Assembly (NCBI GenBank): GCA_963708245.1
Contig: OY970201.1
Span: 1,550,001 to 1,614,000 of the forward strand
Length of the DNA: 64,000 nucleotides
Direction: 5' to 3'
DNA from: CAVYXK01 sp963708245
Lineage (GTDB): Bacteria; Pseudomonadota; Alphaproteobacteria; Acetobacterales; Acetobacteraceae
In this document: piece by piece, positions 16,548 to 24,333 of the stretch
Layout of the letters: each line of letters opens with the position of its first letter
Numbering within the stretch: the first letter of the stretch is position 1
Position numbers and translations under genes: made by a program
Notes under the pieces: model-generated
Told to the model about the DNA's origin: nothing
Seen by the model: only the letters and a program-made list of their open reading frames with translations
The model's database searches: none

Positions 16548-18929
16548 CTATTCCGCCGCCATCTTCGGCTGGGCGGCCTGGATGATGGACCAGAGCTTCT
16601 GCGGCGTGGCGGGCATGTCGAGGTGTCGCACGCCATAGTCGCGCAGCGCGTCGATGACGGCGTTAATGACCGCCGGCGGGCTGCCGATCGCGCCGACTTC
16701 GCCGCAGCCCTTCACGCCCAAGGGATTGTGCGTGCACAACGTGGTTTCGGTGCCAACGGTGATGTTGGGGACATTGTCGGCCCGTGGCATCGTGTAGTCC
16801 ATCATCGACCCGCTGAGCAGTTGCCCTGACTCGTCGTACACGGCGTGTTCCAGCAGCGCCTGGCCGATGCCCTGGGCCACCCCGCCCTGCACCTGGCCTT
16901 CGACGATCATTGGGTTGATCACTCGGCCCACATCATCGACAGCAACGAAATTCATCACGTCCACCGTACCGGTGTCGCGGTCGATCTCCACCTCGGTTAC
17001 GTGGCAGCCACCGGGGAAGGTAAAGTTCTTCGGGTCGTAGTATGCCATTTCCTCGAGGCCGGGTTCCAACTCCTCGATCGGGTAGTTATGCGGGATATAA
17101 GCCGCGAGCGAGATGTCGGTCAGCGTCTTCGACCGATCGGTACCCGCGACGGAGAACTTGCCGCCCTTGAACTCGATATCCTCCACCGAGGCTTCCAGCA
17201 GGTGGGCGGCGATCTTCTTGCCCTTGGCGACGATCTTGTCCATCGCCTTGACCATGGCGCTGCCGCCGACGGCGAGGCTGCGGCTGCCATAGGTGCCCAT
17301 GCCGAACGGAATCTTGGCGGTATCGCCATGCACCACTTCGATCTGGTCGAGCGGCACACCGAGCTGCTCGTGCACAAGCTGGGAGAAGGTCGTTTCGTGG
17401 CCCTGGCCGTGGCTGTGCGTTCCGGTGAACACGGTGACGCTGCCGGTCGGGTGGACGCGAACATTCGCGCACTCGTAAAGACCCGCTCGCGCGCCCAGCG
17501 CCCCGGCGACCTGCGAGGGCGCGACGCCGCATGCCTCGATATAGGTCGAAATGCCGATGCCGCGCAGCTTGCCGCGGGCGGTGGCTTCCTGGCGCCGCGC
17601 CTCGAACCCGGGGTAATCGGCCGCCTTCAGCGCCGTATTCAGCGTCGCCTCGTAGTCGCCGCTGTCGTATTGCATCAGCACCGGGGTTTGATACGGGAAG
17701 CCGTTCGACGGAATGAAGTTACGCCGCCGCAGTTCGATCTTGTCCATCCCGGTATCGTGCGCAATCACATCGACCAGGCGTTCCAGCAGGAAGGTAGCCT
17801 CGGGCCGTCCGGCGCCACGATAGGCATCGACCGGCACGGTGTTGGTGAAGACCGCCTTCACCTCGCAGTAGATCGCCGGCGTTTTGTATACGCCGGCAAG
17901 CAGCGGCGCGTGCGCGTAGGTCGGGATGAAGGTCGCGAAGGTGGACAGATAGCCGCCCATATTGGCGAGCGTGGAGACGCGCAGCGCCAGGAAATTCCCG
18001 TTGGCGTCGAGCGCCATCTCGGCGGTCGTCTCGTGGTCGCGGCCGTGCGCATCGGACATGAAGCTCTCGGTGCGCTCGGCGGTCCATTTCACCGGCCGGC
18101 GGAGCTTGCCGGCGGCCCAGGTGACGATGGCTTCTTCAGCATAGTGATAGATCTTTGAGCCGAAGCCGCCGCCCACATCGGGCGCGACCACGCGCAGCCG
18201 GCTCTCCGGAATGTGCAGCACGAAGGCGCCCATCAACAGCCGGATCACGTGCGGGTTCTGGCTGGTTGTGTACAGCGTGTAGTCGCCGGAGGTCGCGTCG
18301 AAGTCGCCGATCGCGGCGCGCGGCTCCATCGCGTTCGGGATCAGCCGGTTGTTGGTGAGCTCGAGCTTCACCGTCTTGGCGGCCTTGGCGAAGGCGGCAT
18401 CGACCGCCGCCTTGTCGCCGAGCTGCCAGTCGTAACAGAGATTGCCGGGCGCGCCATCGTGAAGGGCTGCGGCGCCGGCTGCCAGCGCCTCGCGCGGCGT
18501 GGCCGCCGCGGGCAGGTCGGTGAGGTCGATCTCCAGCGTCTCGGCAGCGTCCTTGGCCTGCTGTTTGGTTTCCGCGATCACCACCGCAATGGGGTCGCCG
18601 ACATGGCGCACCTTGCCGACCGCCAGCACCGGGTGCGGCGGCTCGGCCATCGGTGAGCCGTCCTTGTTGTGGATCAGCCAGCCGCAGGGAAGGCCGCCGA
18701 CATTGTCGGCCTGCATGTCGGCGCCGGTGAACACCGCGACCACACCCGGCGAGGCCTTCGCTGCCGCCGTGTCGATCCGGCCGAGTTGTGCGTGCGGCCG
18801 GTCCGAGCGGCGGATATAGGCGTAGAGCTGGCCGGGGCGGTTGATGTCGTCGGTGTAGGTGCCGCGACCGCTCAGGAACCGCGCGTCCTCCTTGCGGCGG
18901 ACGGCGGCGCCGATCCCCTCGTGAGCCAT
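16548..18929 (-). CDS. Molybdopterin-binding large subunit of a molybdenum hydroxylase (CoxL-like, form II motif)
   Basis: This 793-aa catalytic subunit opens with GIGAAVRRKEDARFLSGRGTYTDDI, typical of the CoxL/aldehyde oxidase group. It carries GGGFGSKIYHYAEEA, and the active-site loop VDAYRGAGRPEATF. True aerobic CO dehydrogenases (form I) have the AYxCSFR loop with the cysteine that binds copper; the AYRGAGR loop here is the form II signature, whose physiological substrate is unsettled. Near the C-terminus are GVAQGIGQALLEH and NPLGVKGCGEVGAIGSPPAVINA, where the glutamate of KGCGE is the expected catalytic base. It is most likely an aldehyde or N-heterocycle hydroxylase. Gene order small-large-medium (S-L-M) in this cluster also differs from the M-S-L order of form I cox operons. 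Confidence 0.92.
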   Translation of the reverse strand: MAHEGIGAAVRRKEDARFLSGRGTYTDDINRPGQLYAYIRRSDRPHAQLGRIDTAAAKASPGVVAVFTGADMQADNVGGLPCGWLIHNKDGSPMAEPPHPVLAVGKVRHVGDPIAVVIAETKQQAKDAAETLEIDLTDLPAAATPREALAAGAAALHDGAPGNLCYDWQLGDKAAVDAAFAKAAKTVKLELTNNRLIPNAMEPRAAIGDFDATSGDYTLYTTSQNPHVIRLLMGAFVLHIPESRLRVVAPDVGGGFGSKIYHYAEEAIVTWAAGKLRRPVKWTAERTESFMSDAHGRDHETTAEMALDANGNFLALRVSTLANMGGYLSTFATFIPTYAHAPLLAGVYKTPAIYCEVKAVFTNTVPVDAYRGAGRPEATFLLERLVDVIAHDTGMDKIELRRRNFIPSNGFPYQTPVLMQYDSGDYEATLNTALKAADYPGFEARRQEATARGKLRGIGISTYIEACGVAPSQVAGALGARAGLYECANVRVHPTGSVTVFTGTHSHGQGHETTFSQLVHEQLGVPLDQIEVVHGDTAKIPFGMGTYGSRSLAVGGSAMVKAMDKIVAKGKKIAAHLLEASVEDIEFKGGKFSVAGTDRSKTLTDISLAAYIPHNYPIEELEPGLEEMAYYDPKNFTFPGGCHVTEVEIDRDTGTVDVMNFVAVDDVGRVINPMIVEGQVQGGVAQGIGQALLEHAVYDESGQLLSGSMMDYTMPRADNVPNITVGTETTLCTHNPLGVKGCGEVGAIGSPPAVINAVIDALRDYGVRHLDMPATPQKLWSIIQAAQPKMAAE

Positions 18930-18948
18930 GCTGCGCTCCCCCTGTTGG

Positions 18949-19446
<498 letters not shown>

Positions 19447-19626
19447 CGTGTCCCCCTTCGTCTTGCGCGTTGTGACCGGTCCGCGCAGCGGCCGGCGGCG
19501 TGGGCGGAGAATGAGCGGGCGGCTAGCGGATGGTCAAGGTGGTTGGGGCGGCGGGGGGATGGTGATCCTCGGCGAGTCCTGCCAAGGATATTCGGCGTTC
19601 CAGCCGTGACCGGCGACCGCATTCAG

Positions 19627-21039
19627 TCAGTTCTCCACCTCAGGCGGTGCCTCGCGATGCAGGTGCCGCATCAGGCTGCGTGCAAAGATAAAGCTACTCG
19701 GATCGCAGCATCGGTCGCCGGCACCAGGCCGACGTGCGCGCAACCAATTCGCCGCGCGGCGCGCTGGGGTCCACCGCCGTGGCGCAGCCACAACGGCCCC
19801 AACCTCGAAGAACGGCCTCGGATCAATGCCGCGATAGAGGAAGTGGGCGAGCAGCGCCGGTAGCAGCACTCCCTGCCCCCGCAACAGAAGAGCCTCAATG
19901 AAGCGCGCGGCCACCTTGCCAAAGGTCAACAAATCCGGATGCATGGTCAGCATCACATGCGCCATGGCGTGGCCGACAAGATCGCGGCTGTCTTTGATTG
20001 CGGATACGAAGTCAGCATGAAAGATGCGGCGCACCTGCCCCATTTCCCGCTGCAGCGGCTCGAAGGAATTTTCTACATCCTCGCGGGTCCAGCCGCGCGC
20101 ATCGAGCTCAGGCGGGATCACGCCATCAGACGCGAGGCGATCCTGGAATAACTCGACCAGCACATCAAAGATGGCGCCGGTAAGCGGCTCGGCGATCGCA
20201 TGCTGGTTCCGCCCCAGACCTTTGGCATCCAGCCAGCGGCCATCAGGTGTGAGCGTAATGTCCACAACGTCTGCCATCGTCGCTTCGTTTGAGGCGAGCC
20301 GAAGCTGGCTATGTACGGAGGTTTCGCCGAGGCGGTCGGCGACGTTCAGCACATAGAGATTGCCGGCCGTCTCCTGTAGAAGTCGTTCTATAACAGATTC
20401 AAAATGTAACACACCGATAAGCGCGACAAGGTCCGAAAACAATTCGTGAAATGCGAGGAAAGGCACGCCGATCATGTCCGGCGACGGCACACCAAGCAGG
20501 GAAAAGAGCATAGTGTGGCCAGTCTCGTGCGCGATCACGTCGAAATTCAGCGCGAAAGGCTGCAGCTCGCCCGTGTCGTCGGGCCAGAGACCCGTTTCTA
20601 GAAACCCTGGTCCACTCTGCGCATTCTGCCAGCGCACGACTGGGATCAGCTCGATCTGTGGATGTTCATTCACATGCCACCAGACGATGTGCCGCTTCAG
20701 GTAGCGGTGCCACACATCGAGCGAGTGGCGCACGGTCCCGTAAAGATGGGCCGCAAGGAATTGAGGCGCTTCGGGCGGAATGTGGTCGAAGTTTCCATCG
20801 GCATCGGGAAAGGCGGGCGGGCGGGTCGCGCCTGTATACGGCGGAACGTAGATCGGCGGATCGTAGGGTGTTTCCTTGTTGATGGCGTTGGCGACATAGA
20901 TCGTCGGGTCGGAGGGACCGGGACCGATAGTGCCGGCGGGCATCGTGACTGTGATGATCTCGGGCGGGATGTTCTCGAAATATGCGGGGAACAACAGGAA
21001 ACGCGTGCCAATACGCGTCAGTGGCTGGTGGATGTCCAT
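19627..21039 (-). CDS. Thermolysin-like zinc metalloprotease of the YcaO-TfuA cluster
   Basis: This 470-aa protein starts at ATG 21039, one base after the TfuA stop, with GAGGAG about 7 bases upstream; a longer frame to 21258 would lie inside tfuA. It has FDVIAHETGHTMLFSLLG, the HExxH zinc motif (His171, Glu172, His175), and FHELFSD 24 residues later, which supplies Glu199 in the ExxSD arrangement of gluzincins such as thermolysin. A later NQHAIAEPLTGAIFDVL could provide the catalytic-site histidine. There is no signal peptide, so it probably acts in the cytoplasm. As the last gene of the precursor-ycaO-tfuA operon it is a good candidate for the protease that cuts the modified precursor, possibly after the VGR repeats. 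That role is inference; a housekeeping peptidase is less likely given the tight operon. Confidence 0.82.
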   Translation of the reverse strand: MDIHQPLTRIGTRFLLFPAYFENIPPEIITVTMPAGTIGPGPSDPTIYVANAINKETPYDPPIYVPPYTGATRPPAFPDADGNFDHIPPEAPQFLAAHLYGTVRHSLDVWHRYLKRHIVWWHVNEHPQIELIPVVRWQNAQSGPGFLETGLWPDDTGELQPFALNFDVIAHETGHTMLFSLLGVPSPDMIGVPFLAFHELFSDLVALIGVLHFESVIERLLQETAGNLYVLNVADRLGETSVHSQLRLASNEATMADVVDITLTPDGRWLDAKGLGRNQHAIAEPLTGAIFDVLVELFQDRLASDGVIPPELDARGWTREDVENSFEPLQREMGQVRRIFHADFVSAIKDSRDLVGHAMAHVMLTMHPDLLTFGKVAARFIEALLLRGQGVLLPALLAHFLYRGIDPRPFFEVGAVVAAPRRWTPARRAANWLRARRPGAGDRCCDPSSFIFARSLMRHLHREAPPEVEN

Positions 21040-21040
21040 C

Positions 21041-22363
21041 TCACCGCTCCTCGGTGCGGCTGAAAACGTATTCGCGCCATACAGCGGCAGCAAAGTCGGC
21101 TTCTCCCGCGATCCCGGTATTGGGAACGCGGCCCTCGTGGCAATCGGGAAGTTTCTGCCCGAGGCAATTCTCAGCATACCAGCTAAGCGCTGCCTGTAGC
21201 TCGAGTGGCGACGGTGGCGGCAGGCCGCTGGCGAACATCCGCGCTTTCGCCCGCGCACGCGCGAGGAGGGGCGCGAAACGACCGGAGAGGCGAAGGTGAT
21301 CGAGCGCCCTTGGCTCCCAGTTCTGCAAGTTGGTGGCGCTCAAGGCTTCGAGCGCCGCTTCCTCGCTGAGGAGACGGGTGAGGCCGGCCTTGTCGATCGC
21401 GTTGGCGTTCATCCAGGCCTCGATGTCCTGCCATCTTCCAAGGCCACGTTCGAGGCGGAAGCAATCCATCTCCGCGCGCACGTCTCCGCCTGCGGGTGCA
21501 GCCGCCGAGCGCAGGGAATGGAGCCGTCCCAGCCCGGCGTGTGCCGCGTTCCGCCATGCCGCGGGATCAAGCCGGAGTTCCTCGAGGACGAGGGCTTCGT
21601 CTGCGCTGAGCCTTGCCGCTTCGCTGGCCACGAAGCGCTCCCACACGAGTGCCCGAGTGAAGGTGAATTCGGGCACGAAGGGTAGTGGCTGCGAGGCCAA
21701 GAAGTCCGCCATGACGTCAAGCATCTCAATCGCATCGCACCGCTTTTGCGACACACGCCCGGACGGCAGCCAGGAAGCGAGCCGGGCAGCGTCGGCGGCT
21801 CCGACCACCGACGGCGCAAGTTCTGCCATCCGTTGGAAACTGCGCTCAGAGAAATGCATGTCCTTCAAGACCGAAACGAGCTTCCAACTCGCCTCGCGTT
21901 CGATCACGCCGGCGTCGACGGCAACAGCTAGCGTGGCGCGTAAATCGACCATCGCGTCGGAAAGCGGCATCGCGCCGGACTCAACCGGAGTATGGATGAC
22001 AGCAACTTCGTCGTCGTCCGCGAAGGCGTCTTCGAGGTCTGGCCAGACGCCGTCCCGATAAGCACCATAGATCTTGCCGATGCCGCGCATCCCGAAACTG
22101 TCGAGCTCGGCGGCGCGGAGCGCCCCCATGCTGGCGGCGCCAAACACATGAACTCCTTCGGCCAGAGCGGCGAGGATTTCGCGATGCCAGACGGCCGGGA
22201 CGTCGAGGAAGCGGCCGTCGATCAACCCAATCGCAGCTGGTCGTAGCTCGCGCAAAGCCCGCCACACGTCACCCTGGCGAGCGGGCGGCAGGCAGATGGC
22301 GTCGATGTGCTTGGCGACTTCGACGGCTGGCAGGGTCGGGCCGCTGAAGACGACGGATATCAT
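21041..22363 (-). CDS. tfuA: TfuA-domain protein, YcaO partner
   Basis: This 440-aa protein begins with the TfuA domain: SVVFSGPTLP near residue 4, AAIGLIDGRFLDVPAVWHREILAALAEGVHVFGAASMGALRAAEL, and GIGKIYGAYRDGVWPDLEDAFADDDEVAV. This pattern is the signature of proteins named from trifolitoxin biosynthesis. TfuA partners act with YcaO enzymes and are linked to thioamide formation, for example in methyl-coenzyme M reductase and thiovarsolins, where they probably deliver sulfide. The remaining ~230 residues are a helical extension, larger than the ~220-aa minimal TfuA, and could bind the precursor. The start ATG 22363 overlaps the YcaO stop (ATGA), so the two are translationally coupled. Confidence 0.9.
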   Translation of the reverse strand: MISVVFSGPTLPAVEVAKHIDAICLPPARQGDVWRALRELRPAAIGLIDGRFLDVPAVWHREILAALAEGVHVFGAASMGALRAAELDSFGMRGIGKIYGAYRDGVWPDLEDAFADDDEVAVIHTPVESGAMPLSDAMVDLRATLAVAVDAGVIEREASWKLVSVLKDMHFSERSFQRMAELAPSVVGAADAARLASWLPSGRVSQKRCDAIEMLDVMADFLASQPLPFVPEFTFTRALVWERFVASEAARLSADEALVLEELRLDPAAWRNAAHAGLGRLHSLRSAAAPAGGDVRAEMDCFRLERGLGRWQDIEAWMNANAIDKAGLTRLLSEEAALEALSATNLQNWEPRALDHLRLSGRFAPLLARARAKARMFASGLPPPSPLELQAALSWYAENCLGQKLPDCHEGRVPNTGIAGEADFAAAVWREYVFSRTEER

Positions 22364-23619
22364 GTTGCCGCACGAGCGCGCGGACCCGGAACATGCGGAC
22401 CGTCCGGCTCCCAGGGTCCTTCAAGACCCGGCACGACCAGACGCGCGACGGGCAGGCCGATGTCGGGCCGGCTGAGATCGACGAACGCCACCTGGTCGAA
22501 GCCGGCCTGCTCCAAGCACTGCAGGACCGCTGCGATGTCGCCCTGCACACTCGGGCCGGCGCACCCCCGTATCTGGCGGAAGTCGCCGAACGACTTCATC
22601 TCGAGCCATCGGGTGGCAAGCCTGTGCCGGTAGAGCCGAGCCGGCCTGTCATAGCTTTCCGGCACAAAATCGTCGCGCGCACCGGAGATCCGCGTGAGCC
22701 TGGCTTGCGCGCACTCAACAAGCGCGCGTGCGAGCGCGATATCCGGATCGGGGTGGCAACCTGATCCCAGTTCCGGCTCGACACCTTCCTGGTCGTTCCG
22801 CCCGGTCACTAATGCCAGGAAGGTGGGGACGCCAATTTCGGAGGTCACGTCCCACAAGCACATTGCGAGTCCGGCCGCGCGGAAGCGCGTCAGCAGCTCT
22901 GTGCTAGCCGGTCCATCCACGGTCGCAGGGTTGATCGTGCGAGTGGCACGCCTTTCCTCGGGAACGGCGTGCCAGAGCGCTACAGCATCGCGCTCGATCA
23001 CTTCGCAGAGGCCATGGAGGACCGCCTCCCCCATAGTGTTGCCTGCGCCAAGCCCATTGGTCGTGGCCTGGAACAGGCCGAATCCAGTCGGTTCGGGCGC
23101 CGTGTAATCGGCCGAGACGAGCTCGTAGGGGACCCAAATCGGGCCACCCGACAGGAGATCCACAGCCTTGGTCCAGAGCAACCGTGCTTCCGGCTGCGCC
23201 TGCAAGTCGCCCGGCGCACTGCGCGGCAGGCATTGGGGATCGGCCACACGATCATGAGGAGCGAGCTCGGCGTAGCTCGCTAGGCGCAGCAATAGGCTGG
23301 GGTTCTCGGCGTGCCAACACTCTGCCGCCTCCATGATCGCGGATACGCGTGCGCCCGTAAGCGTCGGTCCTTTGCCCTGATGCACGGCAATCGTCCGCGA
23401 ATTCGGTCGGTATGCGGCGGCGACGGGAATGCCGACGACGTCAAGGCCGGTGAGTACGCCGACGCGTGTAATCCCCATCCGACGGGCGAGCGGGCCAACT
23501 CGCGCTAAGGTTGTCGCCGGGTCGGCCGTGCGATGCGTGCCGTGCAAATAACGCTTATCGCAGGCCTCTTCGCAAGAAAGATCGCCCAAGCCAGACACGC
23601 TGTTCAGTGGACGAGGCAC
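22360..23619 (-). CDS. YcaO-domain ATP-dependent peptide backbone-activating enzyme
   Basis: This 419-aa YcaO enzyme activates an amide carbonyl with ATP. The three ATP/Mg-binding elements are visible: SAIMEAAECWHAE (about residue 95), TMGEAVLHGLCEVIERDAVALW (about 200), and ALARALVECAQARLTRISG (about 300). With TfuA as partner it is expected to convert backbone amides to thioamides; azoline formation is the alternative. The C-terminus lacks the PxPxP ending of azoline-forming YcaOs. The start is GTG 23619, and no strong Shine-Dalgarno sequence precedes it. It lies 44 nt downstream of the candidate precursor gene and overlaps tfuA by four bases. Confidence 0.92.
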   Translation of the reverse strand: MPRPLNSVSGLGDLSCEEACDKRYLHGTHRTADPATTLARVGPLARRMGITRVGVLTGLDVVGIPVAAAYRPNSRTIAVHQGKGPTLTGARVSAIMEAAECWHAENPSLLLRLASYAELAPHDRVADPQCLPRSAPGDLQAQPEARLLWTKAVDLLSGGPIWVPYELVSADYTAPEPTGFGLFQATTNGLGAGNTMGEAVLHGLCEVIERDAVALWHAVPEERRATRTINPATVDGPASTELLTRFRAAGLAMCLWDVTSEIGVPTFLALVTGRNDQEGVEPELGSGCHPDPDIALARALVECAQARLTRISGARDDFVPESYDRPARLYRHRLATRWLEMKSFGDFRQIRGCAGPSVQGDIAAVLQCLEQAGFDQVAFVDLSRPDIGLPVARLVVPGLEGPWEPDGPHVPGPRARAAT

Positions 23620-23663
23620 GTATCGATCCGTGGACTCCGCCGGCCGCCTCCCGCGCTGTCAAC

Positions 23664-24230
23664 TCAGGATCGCGGTGGCCGTCCGACGAAGCCGGAACGC
23701 CCCACAAGGCCCGAGCGGCCAACAAGGCCGGATCGGCCGACCAATCCGGTGCTCCCGTCGGAGCCGTCTGCGAGCATCCCCCCCGTAATGTTGTTAGCGT
23801 TGCTCATTTCCGGGGCCAGCAAGATGTCGGCGAGCCAACCCGAACTAATGTCGATGCGAATTGAGAAGTCGATGTCCTGCATACCCCACACAAGTACTTG
23901 GTCCGCAAAGGTCTCGTCCTTGAACTCCACCCCTGCGAGGAGGAGATCGACCGGATTAACGCTTGGCGGCACGGGAACGCCCGGGCCCTGCACAAGGAAA
24001 ACGGCGGGAGCCGCCATCTTGAAGTAGTTTCCTTGATAGCTGAACCCGTAGATGCGGGCCAGCCGCGGATCCCTCCCAGCCTCCAACTGCGCAGTCAGCG
24101 GGTTATCTGGCGCCGGGTTTTCCTGCGTCCCGCTACCACCGGGCGGGATTATCCCCGTCGTCACGATCGTCAGGCCAACAAAGAGGCGGCCAAAGAGTTG
24201 AACCGTCGCATGTGCCAGGAGAGTTCTCAT
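23664..24230 (-). CDS. Candidate RiPP precursor with four C-terminal (S/T)G(L/F)VGR repeats
   Basis: The frame from ATG 24230 encodes 188 aa. Residues 1-35 hold a hydrophobic stretch (GRLFVGLTIVTTGIIPPG). Then comes a folded-looking leader with DPRLARIYGFSYQGNYFKM, AAPAVFLVQGPGVPVPPSVNPVDLLLAG and EFKDETFADQVLVWGMQDIDFSIRIDI. The end is different: NITGGMLADGSDGS followed by TGLVGR, SGLVGR, SGLVGR, SGFVGR and PPRS. Such C-terminal repeats right before ycaO-tfuA suggest a modular core, as in thiovarsolins. The double glycine in NITGGML could mark the leader boundary. Function is inferred from position and repeats; the family is not one I recognise. An in-frame TTG at 24311 would add 27 residues, and no strong ribosome-binding site supports either start. 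Confidence 0.7.
   Translation of the reverse strand: MRTLLAHATVQLFGRLFVGLTIVTTGIIPPGGSGTQENPAPDNPLTAQLEAGRDPRLARIYGFSYQGNYFKMAAPAVFLVQGPGVPVPPSVNPVDLLLAGVEFKDETFADQVLVWGMQDIDFSIRIDISSGWLADILLAPEMSNANNITGGMLADGSDGSTGLVGRSGLVGRSGLVGRSGFVGRPPRS
23679..23750 (-). repeat. Four 18-bp in-frame repeats encoding (S/T)G(L/F)VGR
   Basis: Four consecutive hexapeptide units near the end of the candidate precursor. Codons differ between units (Leu as TTG, CTT, CTT; Val as GTC, GTT, GTG, GTC; Arg as CGA, CGC, CGT, CGG), so the peptide is conserved while the DNA has drifted. That argues for selection on the amino acids rather than a fresh slippage repeat. Confidence 0.85.
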
Positions 24231-24333
24231 TAAGAAATGGAGGGACGATTGTTTGTGACACGGCCGAGCTCCTCTCGCTACGTGACCAATCGAATGCCAC
24301 CAACGAAGCAAAACGTAGTGTATCCGGCGTCAC

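Noticed and set aside
16548..18929. Annotation as a true aerobic CO dehydrogenase
   Set aside because: The form I AYxCSFR loop is absent; only the form II AYRGAGR loop is seen.
24133..24288. Alternative frame starting VSQTIVPPFLNE as a separate small peptide upstream of the candidate precursor
   Set aside because: It has a good purine-rich site but ends early and overlaps the longer protein in another frame, with no repeats or recognisable motif. It remains a minor possibility.
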